DNA of 64,000 nt from Brevibacterium renqingii (GCF_017808105.1 NZ_JADBHF010000001.1:496001-560000); one strand, 5' to 3'; counted from the stretch's first letter, positions 52,301 through 60,086 are shown. Numbers and translations are program-made. Notes: a model not told the origin generated them from the sequence alone.

Positions 52301-53202
52301 ATCCAATGTGCGTCGGGGGTCCGGGTCATCGGGACGTTCGAGCCCCACATCATCAGGTACGAGGAGTTCCACCAGTCCCCGGATTCGGGCACGTCGGTCT
52401 GATCGCCGAAGACCTGAGGGGATGCCGGGGGCAGATCGGCGTACCAGTCGTAGAAGGAGAGCATCGAGCCGCCGATGAGCTGATGGAAGCGGGCACCGGA
52501 GGAGAAGGAGACCGGGCTCATGGCGGGAATGGGGGAGAAGCCGGTGGTGCGGTCGGGTCCGAGGTATTTCACGGTGTACACATAGGCGGCGGCGACGATC
52601 TCGACGGCCTCGGCCCAGGTGGCGCGCACGAGTCCGCCCTTGCCGCGCACGGACTTGTAGCGGCGGGCTTTGACCGGGTCCTCGACGATGGACTTCCAGG
52701 CCAGCACCGGGTCGTGTCCGTTGGCGGCTTTGGCCTCGCGGAACAGGCGCAGCAGGGCGCCGCGGACATAGGGGTAGCGGACGCGGGTGGGGGAGTAGGT
52801 GTACCAGGAGAAGGAAGCGCCGCGAGGACAGCCGCGCGGTTCGTATTCAGGCATATCGGGACCCGCGCTGGGATAGTCCGTGGCCTGGGACTCCCAGGTG
52901 ATCAGCCCGTCCTTGACATAGACGTGCCACGAGCACGAACCGGTGCAGTTGACGCCGTGGGTGGAACGGACGACCTTGTCGTGCGACCAGCGGTTGCGGT
53001 AGAAGGAATCGCCCTGGCGGCCGCCTTTGAGATGCAGCTCGCGCTTGTCCTCGCTCATCGTGGCCCGGGGAGTGAAGAACTTCCGGCTGCCGATGAGGGC
53101 GTCCATCAGCGAGTTGTCGGTGCCCGGACGGTCGGTCCTCGGCACCGAGGACTCCGCGGGCGTGTGCTGGTCCCTGCCCTGCGCCATGTTCTCGGTGGTC
53201 AT
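49399..53202 (-). CDS. narG: Respiratory nitrate reductase alpha subunit
   Basis: A 1267-aa molybdopterin oxidoreductase. The N-terminal FS0 site VRSTHGVNCTGSCSWHVYVKDG has the His/Cys ligands, followed by ESQATDYPSAGPDMPEYEPRGCPRGASFSWY. The Asp ligand region NSSYLMMWGSNVPMTRTPDAH follows later. No Tat motif is evident beyond the usual NarG remnant, so it faces the cytoplasm. It reduces nitrate to nitrite with menaquinol electrons. The ATG overlaps the narK stop (53199-53202). Confidence 0.97.
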   Translation of the reverse strand: MTTENMAQGRDQHTPAESSVPRTDRPGTDNSLMDALIGSRKFFTPRATMSEDKRELHLKGGRQGDSFYRNRWSHDKVVRSTHGVNCTGSCSWHVYVKDGLITWESQATDYPSAGPDMPEYEPRGCPRGASFSWYTYSPTRVRYPYVRGALLRLFREAKAANGHDPVLAWKSIVEDPVKARRYKSVRGKGGLVRATWAEAVEIVAAAYVYTVKYLGPDRTTGFSPIPAMSPVSFSSGARFHQLIGGSMLSFYDWYADLPPASPQVFGDQTDVPESGDWWNSSYLMMWGSNVPMTRTPDAHWMAEARYHGQKVISIAPDYAENVKFADEWLAPATGTDGALAMAMGHVILKEFFVDAKTEYFDGYVRKYTDLPFIVELEPGEDGIHSPGRFVTAADLGSSATAEADTEDADFKPAVWDRRTGGPAIPNGTLGHRFAADGEGKWNLDLEDIDPALSIAEATTDEGGTIGSGETAEIRLPRFDTAAQGQIDEVVRGVPVRRLGDRLVTTVFDLLLAEYGVPREGLPGQWPADYEDATSPHTPAWQEAITGVPWQAAARIAREFAANARDSHGRSMIIMGAGTNHWFHSDQTYRTFLTLTTLCGTQGVNGGGWAHYVGQEKIRPFTGWLHLANALDWVRPPRQMTQTTYWYMHSDQWRYDQFGADMLSARAGQGKFDGMSTADAVAQATRLGWQPYYPTFDANPLELTEEAARAGKSSADHVVDELKSGRLRFAAEDPDAENNYPRIWSMWRANTLGSSAKGDQYFLKHLLGVDNSVSAEETPENLRPRDVAWRDEAPEGKIDLLLTLDFRMTTTTLHSDVILPAATWYEKHDLSTTDMHPFVNTFNPAISTPWQSRNDWETWATIAEKFSELARTHLGTRKDIVAQPLQHDSPDALNTPHGRVKDWKFGECEPVPGKTMPKLVEVERDYTAIHDQYTTIGPLLESQGMNARGIRYNVDHHVERLRRLNGVATKGAGKGQPRLDSDRRAADYILGLSGTTNGLMATEGFTTLERRTGQRLADLAAEHEGKQVSFEDAKAAPVPVITSPEWSGSESGGRRYSPFTINVERLKPWHTLTGRYQFYIDHDWFLEMGDALPTFRPPLDMNALFGEPQIGESDGTSIAVRYLTPHNKWAIHSMYQENFFMMSLGRGGQTIWMSVEDAEAVGIADNDWIEAINRNGVVAARAVVSHRMPQGTAFMHHAQERTVNVPLTETTGQRGGIHNSLTRIMIKPTHLVGGYGQLSFAFNYYGPTGNQRDEVTVIRRRTNQNVEY

Positions 53203-54554
53203 GACCGTGTCTCCTTGTCGTCGTCGCTGATACGTGGCTTCGTGGGGCCGCTGTCGGCCGCGGCATGTTCGGCGCTCGAGCCGGTGCCGGGCGCGGAGGC
53301 AGCGGCGGTGCCGCCGGCGGTCGCGGCTTCGGCCGGCGGCGTCGCCGGCGGGTTCGTGCCGATCCAGAGTGTGATGAGGAGGGCGATCACCGTGAAGCCG
53401 GCGAGCAGCAGCAGCCCGAGGGAGTAGTCGTGGGTCGCCGACCACATCGCTCCCAGCAGGAGCGGCGGGACGAATCCGCCCAGTCCGCCGGCGGCGCCGA
53501 CGAAGCCGGTGATCGAGCCGACCCGGGAGGGGTCCGAGCGCTGGGCGATGAGAGCGAAGGTCGCGCCGGAAGCCAGCCCGAATCCCGCCGACATGGCGAT
53601 GAACTCGGAGGTGTAGACGATGAACTCCAAGGGATGGAAGGACAGTGCGATGGCGCAGATGGCGATGAGCGAATAGGCCACGCCGAGTGTCTTCACCGCG
53701 CCGAGGCGGTCGGAGAGGACGCCGCCCAACGGACGGGCGACGACGGCGACGATGACGAAGCCGGCCATGCGCAGGGATGCGTCGGCGGGTTCGAGGTCGT
53801 AGTCGTTGTTGAGGAAGGTCGGCAGGTAGACGGAGAACGCGACATAGCCGCCGAAGGCGAGAGCGTAGAGGTAGGCGGCCTGCCAGGTCAGCTTCACCGA
53901 CAGGGTCTGCCCCAGGGTGGCGATGAGGCTCTGGCGCACGGGCTGCCAGTCGGGCGGATTGCGCATCATCGTGAAGGCCAGCACCGCGTAGACGATGAGC
54001 ACGACGGCGGCGACCACGAAGGGAAGCTGCGGCCAGATGTTGTGCAGGGGAACCGTGGTGAAGGCCGCGATCGCAGTGCCGCCCATGCCCATGCCGTAGA
54101 CGCCGATGGCCGAACCGCGGGATTCCTTGGGGAACCAGCGGTTGACGTAGGGGACGCCGACGGCGAAGCTCGTGCCGGCGACGCCGAGGAAGAATCCGCC
54201 GACGATGAGCGTGGCGTAGTTGTACTGGCCGACGAAGCCGACGAAGAGCACCGGGATGACCGTGATGAGGGCGATGAACGACATCATGAAACGGCCGCCG
54301 AGGCGGTCTGTCAGCGCTCCGACGACGATCCGTCCCAGCGAACCGACGAGCACGGGCACGGCCACGAGCAGCGCCGAGTCATCGGTGAGCTTCTCCTCGA
54401 CGAAGTGCGGACCCAGCGGGCTGATGAGCGACCAGGCCCAAAACGTCACGGTGAAGCCGAGTGTCGCGAAGACCAGTGCTCGGGTCCGCTGGGCGTTCGT
54501 GGCCGAAGCGGGTGATCCGCCGGTCGCTGGTTGCTGCCTCTCAGGCTGTGACAT
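53199..54554 (-). CDS. narK: Nitrate/nitrite MFS transporter
   Basis: A 451-aa MFS protein with 12 hydrophobic segments. NarK-type glycine motifs are seen: FSV-type GVAGTSFAVGVPYVNRWFPKESRGSAIGVYGMGMGG and GFVGAAGGLGGFVPPLLLG. It brings nitrate in and nitrite out. The first gene of narKGHJI. The ATG at 54554 has GGAGGG upstream; the longer frame is not conserved. The C-terminal 60 residues (ATAGGTAAASAPGTGSSAEHAA) are a low-complexity tail. Confidence 0.94.
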   Translation of the reverse strand: MSQPERQQPATGGSPASATNAQRTRALVFATLGFTVTFWAWSLISPLGPHFVEEKLTDDSALLVAVPVLVGSLGRIVVGALTDRLGGRFMMSFIALITVIPVLFVGFVGQYNYATLIVGGFFLGVAGTSFAVGVPYVNRWFPKESRGSAIGVYGMGMGGTAIAAFTTVPLHNIWPQLPFVVAAVVLIVYAVLAFTMMRNPPDWQPVRQSLIATLGQTLSVKLTWQAAYLYALAFGGYVAFSVYLPTFLNNDYDLEPADASLRMAGFVIVAVVARPLGGVLSDRLGAVKTLGVAYSLIAICAIALSFHPLEFIVYTSEFIAMSAGFGLASGATFALIAQRSDPSRVGSITGFVGAAGGLGGFVPPLLLGAMWSATHDYSLGLLLLAGFTVIALLITLWIGTNPPATPPAEAATAGGTAAASAPGTGSSAEHAAADSGPTKPRISDDDKETRS

Positions 54555-54614
54555 CTTCTGCCCTCCTCGACGAATGTGCCGACTGCTTCCGATCACAGCA
54601 GAGTTGAGGGGAAA

Positions 54615-54630
54615 GTGGAACAGTTTCCAC
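54615..54630 (-). promoter_or_regulatory. Inverted repeat in the narK leader
   Basis: GTGGAA-CAGT-TTCCAC, perfect 6-bp arms, about 60 nt upstream of the narK start. It could be an operator or a leader hairpin. Confidence 0.4.
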
Positions 54631-54693
54631 CGTGTTTAATCCCGAGGGCGCACAGGAGGCGTCCCTGCGGGGGTCGCAGCCGGCCTCACGAGG

Positions 54694-54725
54694 TCACGAA
54701 GTGATTTAGGTCATGGTTCCATGAC
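54694..54725. promoter_or_regulatory. Two further palindromes between narK and mobA
   Basis: TCAC-GAA-GTGA (54694-54704) and GTCATGG-TT-CCATGAC (54710-54725) lie just downstream of the predicted narK transcription start. The first resembles a compact CRP/FNR-like half-site pair; the second is a perfect 7-bp palindrome. Confidence 0.45.
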
Positions 54726-54727
54726 TG

Positions 54728-54756
54728 ATTCTACTGTTGGTAGAAAAGCGTATGAT
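54728..54756. promoter_or_regulatory. Bidirectional narK / mobA promoter with operator 2
   Basis: Minus-strand TAGAAT (54733-54728) can serve narK, and plus-strand TATGAT (54751-54756) is 6 nt from the mobA ATG. They are exactly 17 bp apart. The palindrome TTCTACTGTTGGTAGAA (54729-54745) covers the first and fills most of the space between them. Confidence 0.65.
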
Positions 54757-54762
54757 CGAGCC

Positions 54763-55716
54763 ATGTCGATCACGGTGATGATTCTCAGCGGCGGTCGCTC
54801 CCGACGGTTCGGGGGCGTGCACAAACCCGGTGTCCGCCTCCGCGGGCAGACGGTGATCTCGCGGATCCTCGGCACTGTCCGTGAGGCCGTGCCCGAGGCC
54901 GAGGTATGGGTGGCCGGATCCACCGCGGGGCTCACGGAGGCCGAGACGGAATCCGTCGGCAGCGTACGGGAGGAGCCCGAGTTCGCAGGCCCTCTGGCCG
55001 GAATCGATGCCGCTGCCCGAGTGATGGGTGACTCCGAGGTCACTGTGATCTTGGCCGGGGACATGCCGCTGGTGCGGCCGGCCCATCTGCGGGCGCTCAT
55101 CGCCGCGTGCCGGGAGACCGAGCTGCCTGCCGCCGGCGTCGATGATCGCGGCAAGCTCCAGTTCCTCTGTGCCGCCTGGCCCACCGCGTTGCTGCGCCGA
55201 CGTCTGGCCGATATCGGCCAGACGCGGGACAGGGCGGTCAAGCTCCTCTTCAGCGGACTCGACGTGGCACCGGTCGACGTCGACCCCGCGGAGATCGTCG
55301 ACTTCGACACCCGCGAGGAGTACGAGCGCGTGGCCCGGAAGATCGACACGGCCGATGCGGCTGTTCCGCACTCGGATGCGTCGGACGAGCAGAGGGCTGC
55401 CACGGACGCTCCCGCGAACTCGGCCGCAGCGAAGGCTGAGGCTGCACGAGGCGGCAGGTCCGTGCCGGAGCAGGTGCTGCGGATGCGGGATCTCGCTGCG
55501 GCCGAACTGCCGGGAGAAGCGAGGATGACCGATGCCGAGGTCGCTGCCGTGCTCGAGTTCGCCTCGCACATCAAGCATTCGGACTCTTCGCTCAGCCCGG
55601 TCGTCGCCGCCTTCCTCGCCGGCAGACTCCACGCCGCGGCGCCGGGGGACGACCGCGCCTCGGTCGCCGAGGCGCTGGCTCAGGTGGAGGAGATCCTCAC
55701 TCGGCCCCGGCGCTGA
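54763..55716 (+). CDS. mobA: MobA-like NTP transferase with C-terminal DUF6457-like domain
   Basis: A 317-aa protein. The N-terminal 190 residues are a MobA fold with the nucleotide loop VMILSGGRSRRFGGVHKP, then EFAGPLAGIDAAA and VTVILAGDMPLV (metal Asp). MobA adds GMP to molybdopterin, which some enzymes need; NarG uses the bis-MGD form, so the link to nar is functional. Residues about 240-317 (TDAEVAAVLEFASHIKHSDSSLSPVVAAFLAG) resemble DUF6457. The ATG at 54763 is leaderless (TATGAT-N6); the longer frame from 54721 would run through the operator. Confidence 0.85.
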   Translation: MSITVMILSGGRSRRFGGVHKPGVRLRGQTVISRILGTVREAVPEAEVWVAGSTAGLTEAETESVGSVREEPEFAGPLAGIDAAARVMGDSEVTVILAGDMPLVRPAHLRALIAACRETELPAAGVDDRGKLQFLCAAWPTALLRRRLADIGQTRDRAVKLLFSGLDVAPVDVDPAEIVDFDTREEYERVARKIDTADAAVPHSDASDEQRAATDAPANSAAAKAEAARGGRSVPEQVLRMRDLAAAELPGEARMTDAEVAAVLEFASHIKHSDSSLSPVVAAFLAGRLHAAAPGDDRASVAEALAQVEEILTRPRR

Positions 55717-56053
55717 GATCCTCGGCCCCGGCGCTGAGTCCGGACGAGGCACCGGGTCGGGCCCCCAGCCCGGGCTCGTGGCCGTGGCCGCGGCCGCCGA
55801 CGAGTCCGTCGACGAAGGCAAGACCGTGGTCGTCCTCGTCCGCACCGGCGACGCAGCCGGCGAGAAAGGTCCCGAAGGGCCCGGAGGCCCGGGTCCCCGT
55901 CTCTGCCGACCAGCGGGCGCTGGCGTCCAGCAGCACCGTGACGAGTTCGGCGGGGGACTCCGCCTCCGGGAGGGGAACTCCAAGTGTCTGCGCGGCGGCG
56001 AGGAGTTCGTCCGTCATCGCCGCGATGCGGCCCGGTGAGTAGTCCATCGGCAT
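55697..56053 (-). CDS. DUF6457-like small protein
   Basis: A 118-aa protein. The core (residues about 10-70: LAAAQTLGVPLP, LVTVLLDASARWSAETGTRASGPFGTFLAGCVAGA) fits DUF6457, a small family often near molybdenum cofactor genes and fused to MobA-like proteins. The last 45 residues are Gly-rich. It overlaps the mobA end by 20 nt in the opposite direction. AGGAGG precedes the ATG. Confidence 0.65.
   Translation of the reverse strand: MPMDYSPGRIAAMTDELLAAAQTLGVPLPEAESPAELVTVLLDASARWSAETGTRASGPFGTFLAGCVAGADEDDHGLAFVDGLVGGRGHGHEPGLGARPGASSGLSAGAEDLSAGAE
55700..55738. repeat. 21-bp duplication at the overlapping gene ends
   Basis: CTCGGCCCCGGCGCTGAG occurs at 55700-55717 and 55721-55738. The first copy contains the mobA stop; on the other strand both copies encode LSAGAE in the DUF6457-like tail. 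Confidence 0.8.
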
Positions 56054-56140
56054 ATCGTCCCTCCTTGGCCACCGACCCTAGCGCAGGGGCCGGTGGCGGG
56101 CAGGCGGTTTCGGCCGTGACTAATCGACCAGAGGCGAGGA

Positions 56141-57799
56141 TCAGTCGTCGATCTGAGTCTGCTCCACGGCTTCGACGGCCTCTTCGGGAGTGAGGCGGCA
56201 GGCGATGCCGACGTAGAAGACGATGATCGAGAAGACCACCGTGACGATCTCACCGACGATGAATCCCATGATGTCGAGGCCGCCGCCGTAGTGGCCGATG
56301 AAGCTGAGGACGACGAGTCCGACCATCCACAGCAGCATCCACCAGCCCGAGCGCATCTTGAGGTCCGGCAGGCGGGCCTTGTCCTTGGCGAAGATGTGGT
56401 GCGCGATCATCACGACATACCCGATGGCCACGGCGAGGAACAGCTTCCAGTTCGTCTCCCAGCCGGTCCAGTAGACGATGAGGTTCGCACAGATGAAGCC
56501 GATGATCGGCAGCGCGTCGCCGCCGGGCAGCTTGAACGGACGCTCCTGCTCGGGCAGCTGACGGCGCAGAGCCGCGACGACCACTGGGCCGGTGGCGAAG
56601 GAGAGGACTGTGCCCGAGGTGATGAAGCCGACGAGCTTCGCCCATGAGGGGAACGGCAGGAACATGATGCAGGAGACGATGAAGACCACGAGCAGCGAGA
56701 CCCAGGGGATGCCGTTCCTGTTGAGCCTGGCCAGGGCGCGGGGCGCGTTGCCGACCTTCGCCTGCGAGTACGACAGCCGCGGCGCCAGTGCCGTGTAGAT
56801 CAGCCCGGTGTCGGCCGGCGAGATGATGGCGTCGCCGTAGAGGATGACGGCCAGCCAGACGGCTCCCAGCAGCAGGGAGATCTCGGCCAAGGGGCCCGCA
56901 TCGTTGGTGAACGCGAGGTTCGCCCAGCCGTCCTTGAGCAGATCGGTCGGCAGCGCCCCGATGAAAGCGGCCTGCAGCAGGATGTAGATGAGGCCGGTGA
57001 CGAGGATCGAGCCGACGACTGCGAAGGGAACGTTCTTCTGCGGGTTCGTCGTCTCGCCGGCGAACTCCACGCCCTGGCGGAAGCCGAGGTAGGAGAAGAC
57101 GATGCCCGCCGCGGGCAGAGCGGCCAGGATCGGGGCCACGCCGTTGGGAGCGAAGCCGCCGAACTGCTGCGAGGTGAAGTGGCCCGGGTTGAACGCGAGG
57201 ACGAAGAACACGACGATGACGAGCAGGATGACGGCGAGCTTCCACCACACGAGGACGTTGTTGAAGCGCGCGAAGAGCGAGACGCCGTAGAGGTTGATGA
57301 CGCTGAAGACGAGCATGAGCGCGATGCCGGGACCGGTGAGGACGGCGACGTCGTCGACGGTGTGCATGAGCCAGGGAAGGTAGCTCGAGGCGTACTGGAC
57401 GGCGGCCATGACCTCGATCGGCACGGTCGCGGCGACTGAGAGCCAGGTGATCCAGCCGCTGGTGAAGGACGCGAAGGAGCCGAAGGAGAAGTGCGGGAAG
57501 CGGATGACTCCGCCGGCGACGGGGAACATCACGCCGAGTTCGGCGTAGTTGAGCGCCACGAAGATCATCATGACGGCGCCGAGGGCCCAGGAGACCAGTG
57601 AGGCGGGGCCGACCATCACCGAGGCGTTGAACGCCCCGAACAGCCAGCCGGAGCCGATGATCGAACCGACTCCGGTGAAGAGCAGGCCGATCTTCCCGAT
57701 ATCCCTCTTCAGTCCTTTGTCGGCGCGAACGTCGACCTTCATCGGCCGGCCCGATCCGGACGCCGCAGGCCCGGAGGTCGGGGGATTCAAAATGGACAT
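56141..57799 (-). CDS. APC family amino acid/amine permease
   Basis: A 552-aa protein with 12 to 14 hydrophobic segments. The start KRDIGKIGLLFTGVGSIIGSGWLFGAF has the conserved GSIIGSGW substrate loop of the APC superfamily, and FSYLGFRQGVEFAGETTNPQKNVP lies in the middle, as in AspT/GadC-like and YfnA-like permeases. The substrate is unknown. The start at 57799 uses the second of two adjacent ATGs, with AAAGGG upstream. It diverges from a GntR gene across 396 bp. Confidence 0.9.
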   Translation of the reverse strand: MSILNPPTSGPAASGSGRPMKVDVRADKGLKRDIGKIGLLFTGVGSIIGSGWLFGAFNASVMVGPASLVSWALGAVMMIFVALNYAELGVMFPVAGGVIRFPHFSFGSFASFTSGWITWLSVAATVPIEVMAAVQYASSYLPWLMHTVDDVAVLTGPGIALMLVFSVINLYGVSLFARFNNVLVWWKLAVILLVIVVFFVLAFNPGHFTSQQFGGFAPNGVAPILAALPAAGIVFSYLGFRQGVEFAGETTNPQKNVPFAVVGSILVTGLIYILLQAAFIGALPTDLLKDGWANLAFTNDAGPLAEISLLLGAVWLAVILYGDAIISPADTGLIYTALAPRLSYSQAKVGNAPRALARLNRNGIPWVSLLVVFIVSCIMFLPFPSWAKLVGFITSGTVLSFATGPVVVAALRRQLPEQERPFKLPGGDALPIIGFICANLIVYWTGWETNWKLFLAVAIGYVVMIAHHIFAKDKARLPDLKMRSGWWMLLWMVGLVVLSFIGHYGGGLDIMGFIVGEIVTVVFSIIVFYVGIACRLTPEEAVEAVEQTQIDD

Positions 57800-57968
57800 C
57801 ATCGCCCTTTCGATTGTGAAACCGTTTTCGACTGTTGAAGTGTGCGCCCGCCCGATGGTGATGTCAATCACGATTCGGCCTTTTTGGGGTCGCATCAGCC
57901 GTCTCCATATACACCAGATGACCAGCACGGATACTCAGTTTTGAAGGGCGCGTCATTCTCCGGGCGGA

Positions 57969-57980
57969 ATTGGATCCAAT
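57969..57980. promoter_or_regulatory. GntR operator copy 1
   Basis: ATTGGATCCAAT, a perfect 12-bp palindrome, 170 bp from the permease start. Confidence 0.6.
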
Positions 57981-58044
57981 GATTGTTCGCACCATTGGCG
58001 CGTTTGCCTGAATTGCGCATATCGGAGACAAGGGCGCCTGGCAG

Positions 58045-58056
58045 ATCGGATCCAAT
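58045..58056. promoter_or_regulatory. GntR operator copy 2
   Basis: ATCGGATCCAAT, differing from copy 1 at one base, 76 bp away and 140 bp from the gntR start. Confidence 0.55.
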
Positions 58057-58195
58057 CTCCTGGAATTCTCACAGGATGCGATCAGAGGGGATCCTCGTCA
58101 TAGAGGTCGGTTGCAATTGGGTTGCGATTTTTTCTCCGGCCGGCGAGTCGCGCAGAGGATAGGCTTCTGAGCGGAAGACGGAGGGAGGACGGGCA

Positions 58196-58867
58196 ATGGC
58201 ACATGATCCTGCTCGCAGCGCTGCGATCGCGGCTGAGCTGCGGGCCCGAATCATCGGCGGCGGACTGCAGCCGGGAGACCGCATCCGGCAGGAGGAGGTC
58301 GCCGCGGAGTTCGGTGTCAGCCGAATCCCGATCCGCGAGGCCCTGCGCATCCTCGAATCCTCGGGGCTCGTGACCTTGGTGGCATCGACGGGAGCCTGGG
58401 TGACCGAGTTGAGCCTCGAAGAATGCCGCGAGATCTACCTCATGCGCGAACGCCTCGAGCCGCTGCTGCTGTCATTGGCGATGCCGACGCACACTCAGGA
58501 GTCGATCGCGGAGTTCGACCAGCTCGCCGAGGTCGTCGAGCAGGCGGCTTCGCCCGGCGATTTCCTTGAGGCCGACCGCGAGTTCCACCGCGCAGTCATG
58601 GCCGTCCCCGGCACCCTGCGGCTGAGCGAGACTGTCGACCATCTGTGGAATCTCAGCCACTACTACCGCCGCCGTCTGCTCAGCCCCGAGGTGAGCCGTC
58701 GACGCGAGGACATCGTCGCCGAGCATCGGATGATCCTCCGTGCGCTCGAGCTCGGCGACGTCGACTCCGCCGAGGCGATCATGGCGGCCCACATCCGCCA
58801 TACCCGCAGGCTCGTCGAGGCCCACCCGGAGATGTTCGCGCGGGATCGGAATGGTGAAGAGCGTTAG
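58196..58867 (+). CDS. GntR family regulator (FCD domain)
   Basis: A 223-aa regulator. The winged helix (residues 5-70) has LRARIIGGGLQPGDRIRQEEVAAEFGVSRIPIREALRILESSGLV. The FCD domain shows the metal-binding pattern: EADREFHRAVM, then EHRMILRALELGD and MAAHIRHTRRL. It likely binds a carboxylate or amino acid and controls the divergent permease through the GGATCCAAT palindromes. GGAGG precedes the ATG. The CobW gene follows 38 nt later. Confidence 0.9.
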   Translation: MAHDPARSAAIAAELRARIIGGGLQPGDRIRQEEVAAEFGVSRIPIREALRILESSGLVTLVASTGAWVTELSLEECREIYLMRERLEPLLLSLAMPTHTQESIAEFDQLAEVVEQAASPGDFLEADREFHRAVMAVPGTLRLSETVDHLWNLSHYYRRRLLSPEVSRRREDIVAEHRMILRALELGDVDSAEAIMAAHIRHTRRLVEAHPEMFARDRNGEER

Positions 58868-58905
58868 CATGGGTGGCCGAAACGGCGAGCACAGTGGGAG
58901 GCGAC

Positions 58906-60039
58906 ATGGGCGGACGCAGATTCAGGGAAGCGGTGCCGGTCATCCTGCTCACCGGCTACCTCGGCGCTGGGAAGACGAGTCTGCTCAACCACCTGCTGCG
59001 CCACCCCGATGCCCGCATCGGTGTCGTGGTCAACGATTTCGGTGAGCTCAACATCGACGCCGGCCTCGTCGTCGGGCAGGTCGACGAGCCGTTCTCGATC
59101 TCCGGAGGGTGTGTCTGCTGCCTGACTGATGACTCCTCACTCGAGGACGCGCTGGTGGCGATGACGGACCCGGAACTGCGCCTGGACGCGATCATCGTCG
59201 AAGCCAGCGGTTTCGCCGAGCCCCTGACCCTGGCGCGGATGGTCACGCGCATGGGCCGTCACCGCTTCCACCTCGGCGGGGTCATCGACGTCGTCGACGC
59301 CGCCATGCACTTCCGAACCGTCGACACGTCGCACCTCCCGCCGCTGCGCTACGCGGCCACGACGCTGGTGCTGGTCAACAAGCTCGACCAGCTTCCCGTC
59401 GCCGATCGCGAAGCCGCGGTCGAAGCGATCCGGGCCCGTGTCCATCAGCGCAATCCGCGCGTGATCGTCATCGGCACGTGCCATGCCCGCCTCGATCCCG
59501 CCCTGATCTTCGATCCGGGGGAGGGGGAGCGCGAACTGCGCGACCGGCGCCGAGGCGGGAGTGGAGCAGGCGAGGAGGCGATCCAGCCCGAGCTGCCGAT
59601 CCGCGAGCTGCTGCGCCAGGCCTATGCGGAGGCCGCGGTCGAGCAGACCGGGGAGGACGAAGAGCCGGTGCCGCACCGGCATGCCCAGTCGGTGACGGTC
59701 ACCGGCACCGGTCCCGCCGACCCCGACGCCGTGATGGACTTCGTCGAGGACCTGCCGCCGGGGGTGTACCGAGTCAAGGGGACGGTGCGCACCCGGGAAC
59801 GGGGTCGGTGGCTGACGTTCGGCGTGCAGGCGGTCGGCCCGAACGTCTACGTCGCCGACGGCCGGCGTCGGGAAGGTGCTGCCGATTCGGGAAGCGTCCT
59901 CGTCGTCATCGGCGAAGACTTCGACGAGGCTGCGGTTCGCCGTCGGCTGCACGGTGCGCTCGCGCCGGATGAGGACGATGGGAACTCACTCGGTACCGGC
60001 GTGGAGCGGCTGCGTCACCACGTGCGTCTCCACAGCTGA
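58906..60039 (+). CDS. CobW/COG0523 family GTPase metallochaperone
   Basis: A 377-aa G3E GTPase. It has Walker A LLTGYLGAGKTSLLN, the metal-binding CxCC as ISGGCVCCL, IVEASGFAEPL, and the guanine motif NKLDQL. The C-terminal CobW domain contains the strand pattern YRVKGTVRTRERGRWLTFG. A His-rich patch (EPVPHRHAQSV) links them. It may deliver zinc or another metal. The ATG at 58906 follows GGGAGG; the GTG at 58873 is possible but has no RBS. Confidence 0.87.
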   Translation: MGGRRFREAVPVILLTGYLGAGKTSLLNHLLRHPDARIGVVVNDFGELNIDAGLVVGQVDEPFSISGGCVCCLTDDSSLEDALVAMTDPELRLDAIIVEASGFAEPLTLARMVTRMGRHRFHLGGVIDVVDAAMHFRTVDTSHLPPLRYAATTLVLVNKLDQLPVADREAAVEAIRARVHQRNPRVIVIGTCHARLDPALIFDPGEGERELRDRRRGGSGAGEEAIQPELPIRELLRQAYAEAAVEQTGEDEEPVPHRHAQSVTVTGTGPADPDAVMDFVEDLPPGVYRVKGTVRTRERGRWLTFGVQAVGPNVYVADGRRREGAADSGSVLVVIGEDFDEAAVRRRLHGALAPDEDDGNSLGTGVERLRHHVRLHS

Positions 60040-60086
60040 CCGGCTCCCGCGGTCGACCGGCTCCTATGACTGAGGCGACGGTCTGC

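Larger units (their letters stand above)
57800..58195. other. Divergent regulatory region, AT-richer than surroundings
   Basis: This 396-bp gap between permease and gntR holds no gene. It is clearly richer in A and T than the genes around it and contains the two GntR-type operator copies listed separately. Confidence 0.5.
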
